Source: Marivirga arenosa (GTDB taxonomy: Bacteria; Bacteroidota; Bacteroidia; Cytophagales; Cyclobacteriaceae). Taken from it: a stretch of DNA of 64,000 nt. The translations under genes and the position numbers were made by a program. Within the stretch, counting starts at the first letter, position 1; every line of letters begins with the position of its first letter. The stretch spans positions 2,878,001 through 2,942,000 of the forward strand of contig NZ_CP129968.2 of the NCBI RefSeq assembly GCF_030503875.2, read 5' to 3'. The notes beneath the pieces were generated by a model. That model was given only the letters and a program-made list of their open reading frames with translations. It had not been told where the DNA came from and ran no database searches. Below, in pieces: positions 51,740 through 60,261 of this stretch.

Positions 51740-53335
51740 ATGAACTTCCAACGAATTATAATCCTTAGTTTTCTTCTAATCTTATCTATTGGGGTAAAAG
51801 CTCAAAGAAATGGGGTGAGATATGGATCAAAAGGATATTCTGAAACTATTAACAAAGGTAAAGACAGCTTTACACGACTAGTAGAAAAGGTTTGGTTTGA
51901 GATAAAAAAAGAGAACATCTATATAAAAGGAGATTCTGCCCTTTACTACGATAAACAAGGAATCATGATAGTTTTTGGAGATGTAACCATCACCAAAAAC
52001 GACTCTATTGATATTACTTCTAAGCGTTTAAATTATTATGTAACTGAAAATAAAGCTGAGTTAAGAAATAATGTAGTATATGATGATGGTGATATGAGAA
52101 TGACTACTAATTATCTTGATTACTATATGAATTCTGAAGATGGCCACTTTTTCAATGGAGGTAAATTAGTAGATGGGGAAACCACTTTAATAGCAGAGGA
52201 AGGTTATGTGGTTAATGCAGAAGATCTAATAAAGTTTTATGAAGATGTTGATTTGACAAATCCAGAATATCAATTATTAACGGATACTTTATTTTATCAT
52301 AGAACCACTAAAATAGCCACAACTTACGGTCCAACTAAAACCATTATGAAAAATGGTGAAGTCGTGGATGCTGACAAAGGAGGTAAATTCTACACAGATA
52401 AAAAGAATGCCCAATATACCGCTGGGAAAATTACAACAGAGTCCTATGAAATCTTTGGAGATAATTTATTTTTCGATGATTTAAGACAAGAATCCAGAGC
52501 ACAGGGAAATGTTAAAGTTATTTCAGAGGAAAACAATATTATCATTTTAGGTAATGAAGCTGCTACAAAAAAGGAAGAAGGTATTACCAAAATATGGGGT
52601 AATCCTGTACTGAAGCAAGCAGTTGAAAATGACACTTTGTATTTATCAGCCGATACGCTAATTTCTATCGATTCTGAATATGATTCCTTAAGTAGATTAC
52701 TTGCTTTCAATAATGTTAAAATCTTCAAATCTGATATGCAAGGAGTATCAGATTCAATGGCATATATGCTTGAGGACTCCATGATTTTCTTCTATAAAGA
52801 TCCTATTTTATGGAGCGAGGGCAATCAAATAGTGGCGGATACAATCTCCATGGAAATTAAAAATGGTAAAATGGATAAGCTAAATATGAGAAATAAGGCT
52901 TTTACCATTAATCAAGATACTGTTAGTAATTTCAATCAAATTAAGGGAAGGAATATGACTGCCTATTTGAAAAATGATGAGATGGATAAGATTTTAGTTG
53001 AAGGCAATGGAGAAAGTATATATTTTGCTGTGGATGAAAACACTTTAGAGCTCATTGGAATGAATAAGGTACTGTGCAGTTCTATGAAAATTCAGTTTCT
53101 AAATGGAGAAATGAATGATATTACATTTTATAAAGATCCAGAGGGAAGATTTATTCCACCACATGAAATTGAGGAACCGGAAACAAGGTTAAAAGACTTC
53201 AAATGGCATATTGAGAAAAAGCCAACTAAAATTGAGGTTTTAGGAAAACATGCATACAAAGAACAAATATTAGAAAATGATAAAGCTGTCCTTCCTGATG
53301 ATGTAAAACTCGAAACAGAGAATAAGAGACCCTAA
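51740..53335 (+). CDS. OstA-like protein (LptA/LptD-N type), LPS transport
   Basis: A 531-residue exported protein. Start at ATG 51740 (MNFQRIIIL) gives a proper signal peptide ending VKAQ; upstream ATGs in frame fall inside the opposite tilS gene. The body is a beta-jellyroll-rich series with OstA-type patterns (YIKGDSALYYDKQ, VFGDVTITKNDSIDITS, NKAELRNNVVY, SRAQGNVKVISEENNIIILG). These repeats are the LptA/LptC/LptD-N fold that carries lipopolysaccharide across the periplasm. Size is larger than E. coli LptA and the C-terminal barrel of LptD is absent, so a Bacteroidota OstA-like periplasmic bridge is likely. Confidence 0.87.
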   Translation: MNFQRIIILSFLLILSIGVKAQRNGVRYGSKGYSETINKGKDSFTRLVEKVWFEIKKENIYIKGDSALYYDKQGIMIVFGDVTITKNDSIDITSKRLNYYVTENKAELRNNVVYDDGDMRMTTNYLDYYMNSEDGHFFNGGKLVDGETTLIAEEGYVVNAEDLIKFYEDVDLTNPEYQLLTDTLFYHRTTKIATTYGPTKTIMKNGEVVDADKGGKFYTDKKNAQYTAGKITTESYEIFGDNLFFDDLRQESRAQGNVKVISEENNIIILGNEAATKKEEGITKIWGNPVLKQAVENDTLYLSADTLISIDSEYDSLSRLLAFNNVKIFKSDMQGVSDSMAYMLEDSMIFFYKDPILWSEGNQIVADTISMEIKNGKMDKLNMRNKAFTINQDTVSNFNQIKGRNMTAYLKNDEMDKILVEGNGESIYFAVDENTLELIGMNKVLCSSMKIQFLNGEMNDITFYKDPEGRFIPPHEIEEPETRLKDFKWHIEKKPTKIEVLGKHAYKEQILENDKAVLPDDVKLETENKRP

Positions 53336-53384
53336 ACGCATTGCTGTATTAAATATTATTCTAGCTTCTATTTTTTTTAATAAA

Positions 53385-53445
53385 TCATTAGACTTTATAA
53401 TAAATAAATCCTATTTTTACTATGCATTATACTAAAGTCTAATGA
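53385..53445. promoter_or_regulatory. 13-base inverted repeat spanning the start codon of the next gene
   Basis: TCATTAGACTTTA (53385-53397) and TAAAGTCTAATGA (53433-53445) are perfect reverse complements, 35 bases apart. The right arm contains the ATG of the T9SS-tailed gene at 53442-53444. In RNA the hairpin would pair the start codon with the upstream arm; on DNA it could be a two-part protein-binding site. Confidence 0.5.
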
Positions 53446-54140
53446 AACTAGTTTTTACCATATTTTTATCCTTTTTAATCCATTCAGTTTTACTGAGTCA
53501 GGATTTTATGGTTAAAGACTTTAGAGGCGAAATTATCACAGGTTTTCAAACATCAAAAACCACCACTTTTAAGATTCAGAATTTCAGTAATAGTAGCAAA
53601 TCAATCAGAATAAAGCATAGCTTAGATAAAATTCAAGGTGGCGGTAATTTTACAATTTGCTACGATGATATTTGTAATACCGATAACGAATTTTTAATCA
53701 TCAATATTCCAGCGAACAGTATAACTAATGATATTGAATTAACATTGACTGGGGGTCTTTCAAACTTAAATACTATAACTTATTTAGAATTTATTGATTT
53801 ACAAATTGATAATGTGATTAAAAAAGAGCTATCACTTAAAATCAATGAAGAAAAGCAAAAAGACATCTTCTTTGAAAAAGGAGACATAATAGTTAGCAGC
53901 TTTTTTCCAAATCCATCTGTTAAAAACGCCATATTAGAATACAATATTAATCCATATGAAACGGAAGCTAAAATAACCCTTCAAAATGTTTTAGGAAGTA
54001 TAATTGAAACCTATGAGCTAAGTCCAGATGAAAACAAACTCAACATTAATACAGAAAATTTAAATCCTGGAGTATACTTCTATACTTTATCAATTAGAGA
54101 TGAAGGTTTAGCAACAAGAAAATTAATCGTAAAAAAATAA
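53442..54140 (+). CDS. small secreted protein with T9SS type A sorting domain
   Basis: A 232-residue exported protein. Signal peptide 1-19 (ending LLSQ), a beta-rich domain of about 120 residues with FTICYDDICNTDN (two Cys that could form a disulfide) and a C-terminal T9SS tail (SSFFPNPSVKNAILEYN, ending TRKLIVKK). No known function for the middle domain. It stands alone between the OstA-like gene and bamD, with a striking inverted repeat over its start codon. Confidence 0.82.
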   Translation: MKLVFTIFLSFLIHSVLLSQDFMVKDFRGEIITGFQTSKTTTFKIQNFSNSSKSIRIKHSLDKIQGGGNFTICYDDICNTDNEFLIINIPANSITNDIELTLTGGLSNLNTITYLEFIDLQIDNVIKKELSLKINEEKQKDIFFEKGDIIVSSFFPNPSVKNAILEYNINPYETEAKITLQNVLGSIIETYELSPDENKLNINTENLNPGVYFYTLSIRDEGLATRKLIVKK

Positions 54141-54185
54141 TCTTCAATCCAATCTTAATAGTATTGCTTCGTTAGCAATAAAAAA

Positions 54186-54216
54186 TTGTTCATTCCACAA
54201 AACAAATGTATATTTG
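54186..54216 (+). promoter_or_regulatory. promoter of bamD (-33 and -7)
   Basis: TTG (54186-54188), a 20-base spacer and TATATTTG (54209-54216): both boxes match the Bacteroidota promoter. The ATG at 54224 lies seven bases past the -7 element, so the message would have a leader of only a few bases. The ATG at 54206 lies inside the promoter and is not a plausible start. Confidence 0.65.
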
Positions 54217-54223
54217 CACCCTT

Positions 54224-55048
54224 ATGCGAAATTCGTACAGAAATTTACTTTTTACATTCATAGTTACCATCCTATTCAGCTCTTGTAGTGATTTCAGAAA
54301 ATTACAAAAAAGCGATGATTGGGAAAAGAAATATGATGCTGCTATAAATTATTATGACATAGGTGAATATTATAAAGCTAATGTGCTATTAGAACAAATA
54401 CTCCCTATCATAAAAGGTTCGGAGAAAGCAGAAATTGCTAATTTCTACTACGGATACACTTATTTTTATCAGGAACAGTATTTATTAGCTTCTCACTATT
54501 TTAAAGTATTTTATGATACTTTCAATAGAAGTAAGTTTGCTGAAGAAGCTAGGTTCATGTTTGGCTATTCCTTATACAAGGATTCACCAAGATATAACCT
54601 TGATCAAACAAGTTCAAAAGAAGCGATTACTGCCTTACAAGGTTTCATTAATTTATATCCAAAGTCAAAGTTTGCACAAAAGGCAGATGAAGCTTTAGTT
54701 GATTTAAGAGATAAATTAGAGAGAAAGGCATATGAAAAAGCTTTATTATATTATGATTTAAAAAAATTCATGACAGGTGAATATCTTAAAGCTGCATTAG
54801 TAGAATTTGGTAATTTTCAAGATGACTTTCCTGGCTCAAAATACACTGAGGAAATTCAATATTTAGAAATCGAAGCTATGTACAACTTAGCTGAGGTGAG
54901 TATATATTCAGTTAAAAAAGAAAGGTATTTGGAAACTATAAGTTTTTATGAGAGTTTTATAGAAAACTATGAAAACAGCAAATACCTTAAAAAAGCTGAA
55001 AAAATTTACGAAGATTGTTTAGAAAAAGTAAGAAAATTAAATTCATAA
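54224..55048 (+). CDS. bamD: outer membrane protein assembly factor BamD
   Basis: A 274-residue lipoprotein of the BAM complex that inserts outer-membrane barrels. Start at 54224 (MRNSYRNLL), chosen because the -7 element covers the upstream ATG. Lipid Cys21 in LFSSC. The rest is a chain of TPR-like helix pairs (YDAAINYYDIGEYYKANVLLE, quoted as YDAAINYYDIGEYY and KANVLLE; FANFYYGYTYFY read as ANFYYGYTYFY; LYPKSKFAQKADEAL). The following order rpoZ-coaBC-porD-recN is the arrangement I know from Bacteroidota, which supports the call. Confidence 0.94.
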   Translation: MRNSYRNLLFTFIVTILFSSCSDFRKLQKSDDWEKKYDAAINYYDIGEYYKANVLLEQILPIIKGSEKAEIANFYYGYTYFYQEQYLLASHYFKVFYDTFNRSKFAEEARFMFGYSLYKDSPRYNLDQTSSKEAITALQGFINLYPKSKFAQKADEALVDLRDKLERKAYEKALLYYDLKKFMTGEYLKAALVEFGNFQDDFPGSKYTEEIQYLEIEAMYNLAEVSIYSVKKERYLETISFYESFIENYENSKYLKKAEKIYEDCLEKVRKLNS

Positions 55049-55054
55049 ATAAAT

Positions 55055-55366
55055 ATGGCAAATCCATCAATCACTACTAGAGATACTGCTGAATTGGTAA
55101 AGGATACTGATAATATCTACCAAACAGTTGTTGTAGCATCAAAAAGAGCTCGTCAGATCTCAAGTAATATGAAAGAAGAATTGAGTAACAAGCTTGCTGA
55201 ATTTGCTTCAACTGTTGATAACTTAGAGGAAATTTTTGAAAACAGAGAGCAAATTGAAATCTCAAAATTCTATGAAAGAATGCCTAAGCCGACCATTTTG
55301 GCTATGGAAGAATTCTTAGAAGGTAAAGTATATTATAGAAAAAGAGAAGAAGAGGAGGATAAATAA
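55055..55366 (+). CDS. rpoZ: RNA polymerase omega subunit (RpoZ/Rpb6 type)
   Basis: A 103-residue protein of the RNA polymerase Rpb6/omega family in its Bacteroidota form. The pattern TDNIYQTVVVASKRARQIS (about 18-36) followed by helices with LSNKLAEFA is the omega core that wraps the beta-prime C-terminus. It begins six bases after bamD and ends eight before coaBC, in the conserved operon. Confidence 0.9.
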   Translation: MANPSITTRDTAELVKDTDNIYQTVVVASKRARQISSNMKEELSNKLAEFASTVDNLEEIFENREQIEISKFYERMPKPTILAMEEFLEGKVYYRKREEEEDK

Positions 55367-55374
55367 TCCTGGAG

Positions 55375-56574
55375 ATGCTCCAAGGTAAGAAAATAATTTT
55401 AGGCATAACGGGTAGCATTGCAGCTTACAAAACTGCAATACTTACCCGTTTGTTGGTTAAAGAGGGTGCTGAAGTTCAGGTCATCATGACGGAAGATGCC
55501 AAAGAATTTATCACACCTTTAACGCTAAGCACATTAAGCAATAATCCAGTCTTATCCATCTTTTCAAATAAAGAAACTGGTGAATGGAACAACCATGTTG
55601 ACTTAGGAATATGGGCTGATTTATTATTGATTGCTCCTGCATCTGCAAATACATTAGGGAAATGTGCCAATGGAATTTGTGATAATCTCCTTTTAGCCAC
55701 ATATCTATCTGCAAAATGTCCTGTAGCTTTTGCCCCTGCAATGGATTTAGATATGTACAAACATCCCACCACCCTAAGTAATATCAAAAAGCTGGAATCC
55801 TTGGGTAACAAGATCATTGAAGCTGAATCAGGTGAATTAGCAAGTGGACTTGAAGGCCAAGGCAGAATGCAAGAGCCAGAAGTTTTAGTTGAGGAGATCA
55901 AAAAAATATTAGACTTAAAAAAAAAGTTTAAGGGAAAGAAAGTAGTTATTACAGCAGGCCCTACTCATGAAGCGATTGATCCAGTAAGGTTTGTTGGAAA
56001 CCATTCAAGCGGTAAGATGGGTTATGCTTTAGCAGAAGAATTTGCTTCTGAAGGCGCTGAAGTAACTCTTATCTCTGGACCTTCCAGCCTAAAGGCACCT
56101 CAAAACCTATCAGAATTCATTTCTGTAAAATCTGCTCAAGATATGTATGAAAAGGCAGACCAAGCATATCCAAACTCAGATATTGCAATTTTTGCTGCTG
56201 CAGTAGCAGATTACAGACCTAAAACCGTAGCTAAAGAAAAAATTAAGAAAAAAGAAAAAGGCATGACCATTGATATGGAAAAAACAGTGGACATTGCTAA
56301 ATCTTTAGGAAAAAAGAAAAAATCAAATCAAATCAATATTGGTTTTGCTCTTGAAACAGAAAATGAAGAACAAAACGCTCAAAAGAAATTAGAAAATAAA
56401 AACTTTGATTTAGTCGTTCTTAATAGTCTAAGAGATGAAAAAGCTGCTTTCGGTCATGATACCAATAAAGTTAAAATTTATAGTAGTGATGGATTGGTGG
56501 AAGAATCTCCATTACTATCAAAAAAAGAGGTAGCTAAAATCATTTTACATCAAGTTTATAATTTGAGCAACTAG
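55375..56574 (+). CDS. coaBC: bifunctional CoaBC (PPC synthetase/decarboxylase)
   Basis: Two steps of coenzyme A synthesis. The CoaC part (1-180) binds FMN (GSIAAYK at 13-19) and has the conserved His74 in NNHVDLG. Two usual catalytic spots differ from E. coli Dfp: the substrate-binding PxMNxxM reads PAMDLDMY (Asp124 for Asn), and the flap Cys (ACG in E. coli) is Ser157 in GELASGLEGQGRM. The CoaB part (185-399) has ITAGPTHEAIDPVR, NHSSGKMGYA, and AAAVADYRP. I recall similar motifs in other Bacteroidota, so this is probably lineage-wide, not loss. Same operon as bamD and rpoZ; eight-base gap upstream. Confidence 0.94.
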   Translation: MLQGKKIILGITGSIAAYKTAILTRLLVKEGAEVQVIMTEDAKEFITPLTLSTLSNNPVLSIFSNKETGEWNNHVDLGIWADLLLIAPASANTLGKCANGICDNLLLATYLSAKCPVAFAPAMDLDMYKHPTTLSNIKKLESLGNKIIEAESGELASGLEGQGRMQEPEVLVEEIKKILDLKKKFKGKKVVITAGPTHEAIDPVRFVGNHSSGKMGYALAEEFASEGAEVTLISGPSSLKAPQNLSEFISVKSAQDMYEKADQAYPNSDIAIFAAAVADYRPKTVAKEKIKKKEKGMTIDMEKTVDIAKSLGKKKKSNQINIGFALETENEEQNAQKKLENKNFDLVVLNSLRDEKAAFGHDTNKVKIYSSDGLVEESPLLSKKEVAKIILHQVYNLSN

Positions 56575-56576
56575 AA

Positions 56577-57476
56577 ATGAATCGATATTTATTCACAATT
56601 ATTCTTTTCCTTTTTTCTTCATCAGCAGTATTATCTCAAGATTTATTCTTTGATGTGAAAGTTGACGCATCAACTGCAAACACCTCTGAAACCAGAGTTT
56701 TTATAAATATGGAGAATTCCTTCAAGCAATTTATTAATGAAACCAAATGGATGGATCAAAATATTGAATTGTTTGAAAGAATAAAAGGCATTATAGCCAT
56801 AAACATAACTGAAATCCCGAGAACAGGAAGGTTTCAAGCTCAAATGCAGATCCAGTCAATAAGACCTATATATAATAGCAACTATGAATCAGTTATGATC
56901 AATATTGCTGATAGAAACTTTAATTTCGATTATACTGAATCGCAACCTTTAATTTATACTCAGAATAGCTTCAATGATAATTTAGTGAGTATTTTAGCCT
57001 TTTATGCAAATTTTCTTTTAGCCATGGACTTCGACAGCTTTTCAGAATTAGGAGGACAAAAATACTATGATGAAGCATTGAATATAGCAAGATCTGCTCA
57101 ACAGCAAGGTTTTAAACCAGGCTGGGAACAATTTGGTAACTTGGAAAGTAAATACTCCTTAATTCAATCGGCTTTAAACTCTCAATTAGAACCCGTTAGA
57201 CAAAGTTTGTATTTATATTACAGAAAAGGGTTAGACTTGATGGAAGAGGACCCTGAGGCTGCTCGTGCTTCAATTCTGCAAGCTTTGGAAAATATTCAAA
57301 AAGCAAATAAACTTAATCCTAATTCACCTTTTATCACTTTACTGATTCAGAGTAAAGCGGATGAAATAGTTCAAATATTTACAGAAGGAGATCTAGCTCA
57401 GAGAAGAAAAGCCTATGAAATTATGAGAGAAATAGCTCCCTCTAATTCTGAACGATATGAAGTGATGATAGATTAG
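56577..57476 (+). CDS. porD: DUF4835 family protein (PorD-type, T9SS-associated)
   Basis: A 299-residue exported protein of the DUF4835/PorD family. Signal peptide 1-20 (ending VLSQ). Patterns: VFINMENSFKQFINETKW, PRTGRFQAQMQIQS, DNLVSILAFYANFLLAMDFDSFS (given in parts: DNLVSILAFYANF and LLAMDFDSFS), and helical repeats at the C-terminus. PorD is needed for type IX secretion in Porphyromonas; the mechanism is not clear. Four secreted T9SS-type or related proteins in this window make a function in that system sensible. Starts two bases after coaBC. Confidence 0.85.
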   Translation: MNRYLFTIILFLFSSSAVLSQDLFFDVKVDASTANTSETRVFINMENSFKQFINETKWMDQNIELFERIKGIIAINITEIPRTGRFQAQMQIQSIRPIYNSNYESVMINIADRNFNFDYTESQPLIYTQNSFNDNLVSILAFYANFLLAMDFDSFSELGGQKYYDEALNIARSAQQQGFKPGWEQFGNLESKYSLIQSALNSQLEPVRQSLYLYYRKGLDLMEEDPEAARASILQALENIQKANKLNPNSPFITLLIQSKADEIVQIFTEGDLAQRRKAYEIMREIAPSNSERYEVMID

Positions 57477-57587
57477 AAATTACTGCTTTTCAACAAATCA
57501 AGCTATTTTGAATAAGAAGAAATTATAGATTAATCAATCCGTAATTTTTAAGTAAATTAGCCCTAATTATTTAAAGATTTAGCGAAT

Positions 57588-59240
57588 ATGCTTCAAAAGC
57601 TCTTAATTAAAAACTACGCATTAATACAAGAATTAAATATTGAACCTTCTCCAAATTTAAACACTATAACAGGTGAAACGGGAGCTGGTAAATCTATTAT
57701 GTTAGGTGCAGTGGGTTTATTAATTGGAAAAAGAGCTGATACTAAAGTTCTTTACTCATCAGAGAAAAAATGTATAGTTGAAGGTATATTTAATATCAAA
57801 GAATATAACCTAAAATCATTTTTTGAAAATGAGGACTTAGATTACGATGAAGAATGTGTAATAAGAAGAGAAATAAGCGCAAGTGGTAAATCAAGAGCTT
57901 TCATTAATGACACTCCAGTAACTTTAGATGTATTAAAAAAGCTCGGAGCTTATTTAATGGATGTTCATTCTCAACATGAGACTCTATTATTAGGGGATCA
58001 AGATTTTCAATTACGGATTATAGATGCCTATTCAAATACTCTCGATAGCCTTTCGGAATATCAAGCGTTATACAAATCATATGTTGAGGCCCATAGAAAA
58101 CTAAAATCATTCAAAGAAAACTCAGCTCAGCTTCAACAAGAAAAAGAATTCAATCAATTTCAATTTGATGAATTAGATAAGGCTAAATTAAAAGCTGACG
58201 AACAAGATGATCTAGAAAATAAGCTGGAAATATTAGAGAATGGAGAACAAATAAAACTGAAACTATCTGAAGCTTATGAGTTGGTAGATGGATCTGAATT
58301 TTCTGCTATTCAAAATTTACATCAAGCGGTTGAAAGTCTAAAAAGTATTCAGACCTATGGCAAAGATTTTCAAGAACTTTCTGATAGACTAAACAGTACT
58401 TTTATTGAAATTCAGGATATAGCTAAAGAGCTAGAAATAACCGCAAATGAATTTGAACACCAGCCAGAAGAGCTTCAATATACACAGGAAAGACTTAGCC
58501 TAATATACTCCTTACAGCAAAAGCATAAGGTTGATAAAGTAGTTGATTTAATAAAAGTTAAAGATGAGTTAGAAGATAAGCTCTTATCTGTTCAAGATGC
58601 CGAAGGAAGTGAACAGAAACTCCAGCAAGCAGTAGATCAAACTTTTGAGAATATGAATAAAAAAGCTCAAGAGATAAGTAAAAAAAGAACTCAACATTTC
58701 AACAAATTAGAAAATGAGTTAATTGATCTGTTAGCTGATTTAGGAATGGAAAATGCAATTGTGAAAATTGATAACCAGCCAAAAGATCATGACAAAACAG
58801 GCATAGATGATATAAAAATTCTATTCAGTGCCAACAAAGGTATTGCTCCTCAAAACCTTAAAAATGTTGCCTCCGGTGGTGAATTTTCAAGATTAATGTT
58901 TTCAATAAAATATATTATGGCAGATAAAATTGCCATGCCAACCATTATTTTTGATGAAATAGACACAGGAATTTCAGGTGAAATTGCCATAAAAATGGTA
59001 AATATGATGCTTAAAATGTCAGAAAACCATCAAGTTATCACCATTAGTCATCTACCGCAGATTGCAGCTAAAGGACATCAGCATTACTTTGTTTATAAAG
59101 ACAACTCGTCAGAAAAATCAGTAAGTAAAATTAAGTTACTCACTAAGGATGAAAGGTCTATGGAAATTGCAAAGATGATTGGAGGTAAAAACCCTAGTGA
59201 ATCAGCAATCCAGAGTGCAAAAGAATTATTGGCTGTCTAA
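57588..59240 (+). CDS. recN: DNA repair protein RecN
   Basis: An SMC-like ATPase of double-strand-break repair, 550 residues. Walker A TGETGAGKS (28-36), long coiled coil from about 165 to 370 with LQQEKEFNQFQFDELDKAKL (given in two parts: LQQEKEFNQFQF and DELDKAKL), ABC signature SGGEFSRLMF near 427 and Walker B IIFDEIDTGISG near 456. Length is normal. Last gene of the bamD block, 111 bases after porD; it is one base from the convergent LuxE-like gene. Confidence 0.95.
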   Translation: MLQKLLIKNYALIQELNIEPSPNLNTITGETGAGKSIMLGAVGLLIGKRADTKVLYSSEKKCIVEGIFNIKEYNLKSFFENEDLDYDEECVIRREISASGKSRAFINDTPVTLDVLKKLGAYLMDVHSQHETLLLGDQDFQLRIIDAYSNTLDSLSEYQALYKSYVEAHRKLKSFKENSAQLQQEKEFNQFQFDELDKAKLKADEQDDLENKLEILENGEQIKLKLSEAYELVDGSEFSAIQNLHQAVESLKSIQTYGKDFQELSDRLNSTFIEIQDIAKELEITANEFEHQPEELQYTQERLSLIYSLQQKHKVDKVVDLIKVKDELEDKLLSVQDAEGSEQKLQQAVDQTFENMNKKAQEISKKRTQHFNKLENELIDLLADLGMENAIVKIDNQPKDHDKTGIDDIKILFSANKGIAPQNLKNVASGGEFSRLMFSIKYIMADKIAMPTIIFDEIDTGISGEIAIKMVNMMLKMSENHQVITISHLPQIAAKGHQHYFVYKDNSSEKSVSKIKLLTKDERSMEIAKMIGGKNPSESAIQSAKELLAV

Positions 59241-59241
59241 T

Positions 59242-60249
59242 TTATTGAACCATCAAATTACAACCCCTAATATCTGAATTATCAAAACGACCTAAAACCT
59301 GAAAACTACCATCCGGATTCACTTTTCCTACATCCTGAGTCTCGATAAATGCACAGCTATCAATGTTGGCAAGGTCAATCACATTAATACCTCCAGTTCG
59401 AGTAGCATATTCTTTAATATCAAATGGATCATTTACTTCACGGATAAGGATTTTCATAGAATTTGAGGGTTTAAAAATCCCATTTCCTGTACTATAGCTT
59501 TGTGATAATAGTTCCGTCATACCATATTCAGAATGAATTTCATTCACTTTTAATCCTTCACATAAAATGCTATGTAACTCCTCCCTTACTATCTCTTTCC
59601 TGCGTCCTTTCATCCCTCCTGTTTCCATGATGATACAATCTGAAAAATTACACTTATAATTTTCAGCTAAATCTAAAAGTGCAAAGCTTACCCCCCAAAT
59701 GATAATCTTTTTTCTTGTATTCTCACTTTTCAACTGTTTTACTTTATTAACTAAGCTGTTCAAATCATTTAAATAAAAACCAGAATGTGGTGATTCAGTC
59801 TTTTTAATAAAATCATCAACCATGACTACCAATGAAGAACCTGTTCTTTCTAAATAGGATGGCAATAAGGCTAAAATAATATAATCATGAAGCTCCCCAT
59901 ATTCTTGCTGAAAAATCTTTTCAGCATTTTTAATATAATGATTTAAGGAAGGTAAATAATGCTTACTAGTTGTACCAGAACCCGTACCACTACTCTCAAA
60001 AACAGCCTCAAAATTTACAGTTGCTTCAGAAGTAGTTACAACTTGATGCCTTTTAAAAAAATCAATGGGTAGAAATGGAATATCTGATATATTCTCGATA
60101 ACTAAAGGATCAATTTTAAGAGCTTCTATGAATTTTTTATACAGTAAATTATATTTACTTTGATATCTGAAAAGAGATAAAGCAAATTCCGTAAAATTTT
60201 CAACATTTAGGGCATCAAATTGCTTTATTAAGCGTTCTCTATCTGACAT
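59242..60249 (-). CDS. LuxE/PaaK-like acyl-protein synthetase
   Basis: A 335-residue adenylating enzyme of the LuxE (acyl-protein synthetase) type, part of the ANL superfamily. The start is placed at ATG 60249 (MSDRERL); the longer reading adds 15 hydrophobic residues with no fit to the family. Seen: FLPIDFFKRHQV, FESSGTGSGTTSKHY (the P-loop-like adenylation motif), MVDDFI, ETGGMKGRRKEIVREE and EYGMTELLSQS. In luminous bacteria LuxE activates fatty acids, but no LuxC, LuxD or acyl carrier protein is nearby. Its substrate is unknown. Divergent from a lipoprotein gene with only 12 bases between start codons. Confidence 0.85.
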   Translation of the reverse strand: MSDRERLIKQFDALNVENFTEFALSLFRYQSKYNLLYKKFIEALKIDPLVIENISDIPFLPIDFFKRHQVVTTSEATVNFEAVFESSGTGSGTTSKHYLPSLNHYIKNAEKIFQQEYGELHDYIILALLPSYLERTGSSLVVMVDDFIKKTESPHSGFYLNDLNSLVNKVKQLKSENTRKKIIIWGVSFALLDLAENYKCNFSDCIIMETGGMKGRRKEIVREELHSILCEGLKVNEIHSEYGMTELLSQSYSTGNGIFKPSNSMKILIREVNDPFDIKEYATRTGGINVIDLANIDSCAFIETQDVGKVNPDGSFQVLGRFDNSDIRGCNLMVQ

Positions 60250-60261
60250 TAGTTTTAAATT

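Noticed and set aside
52444..52782. 112-codon minus-strand frame inside the OstA-like gene
   Set aside because: Shadow frame rich in Ser and Leu with no start signal; the plus-strand gene has clear OstA repeats.
55476..55901. 141-codon minus-strand frame opposite coaBC
   Set aside because: Lies wholly in coaBC, no family signs, and overlaps a second shadow frame in another phase.
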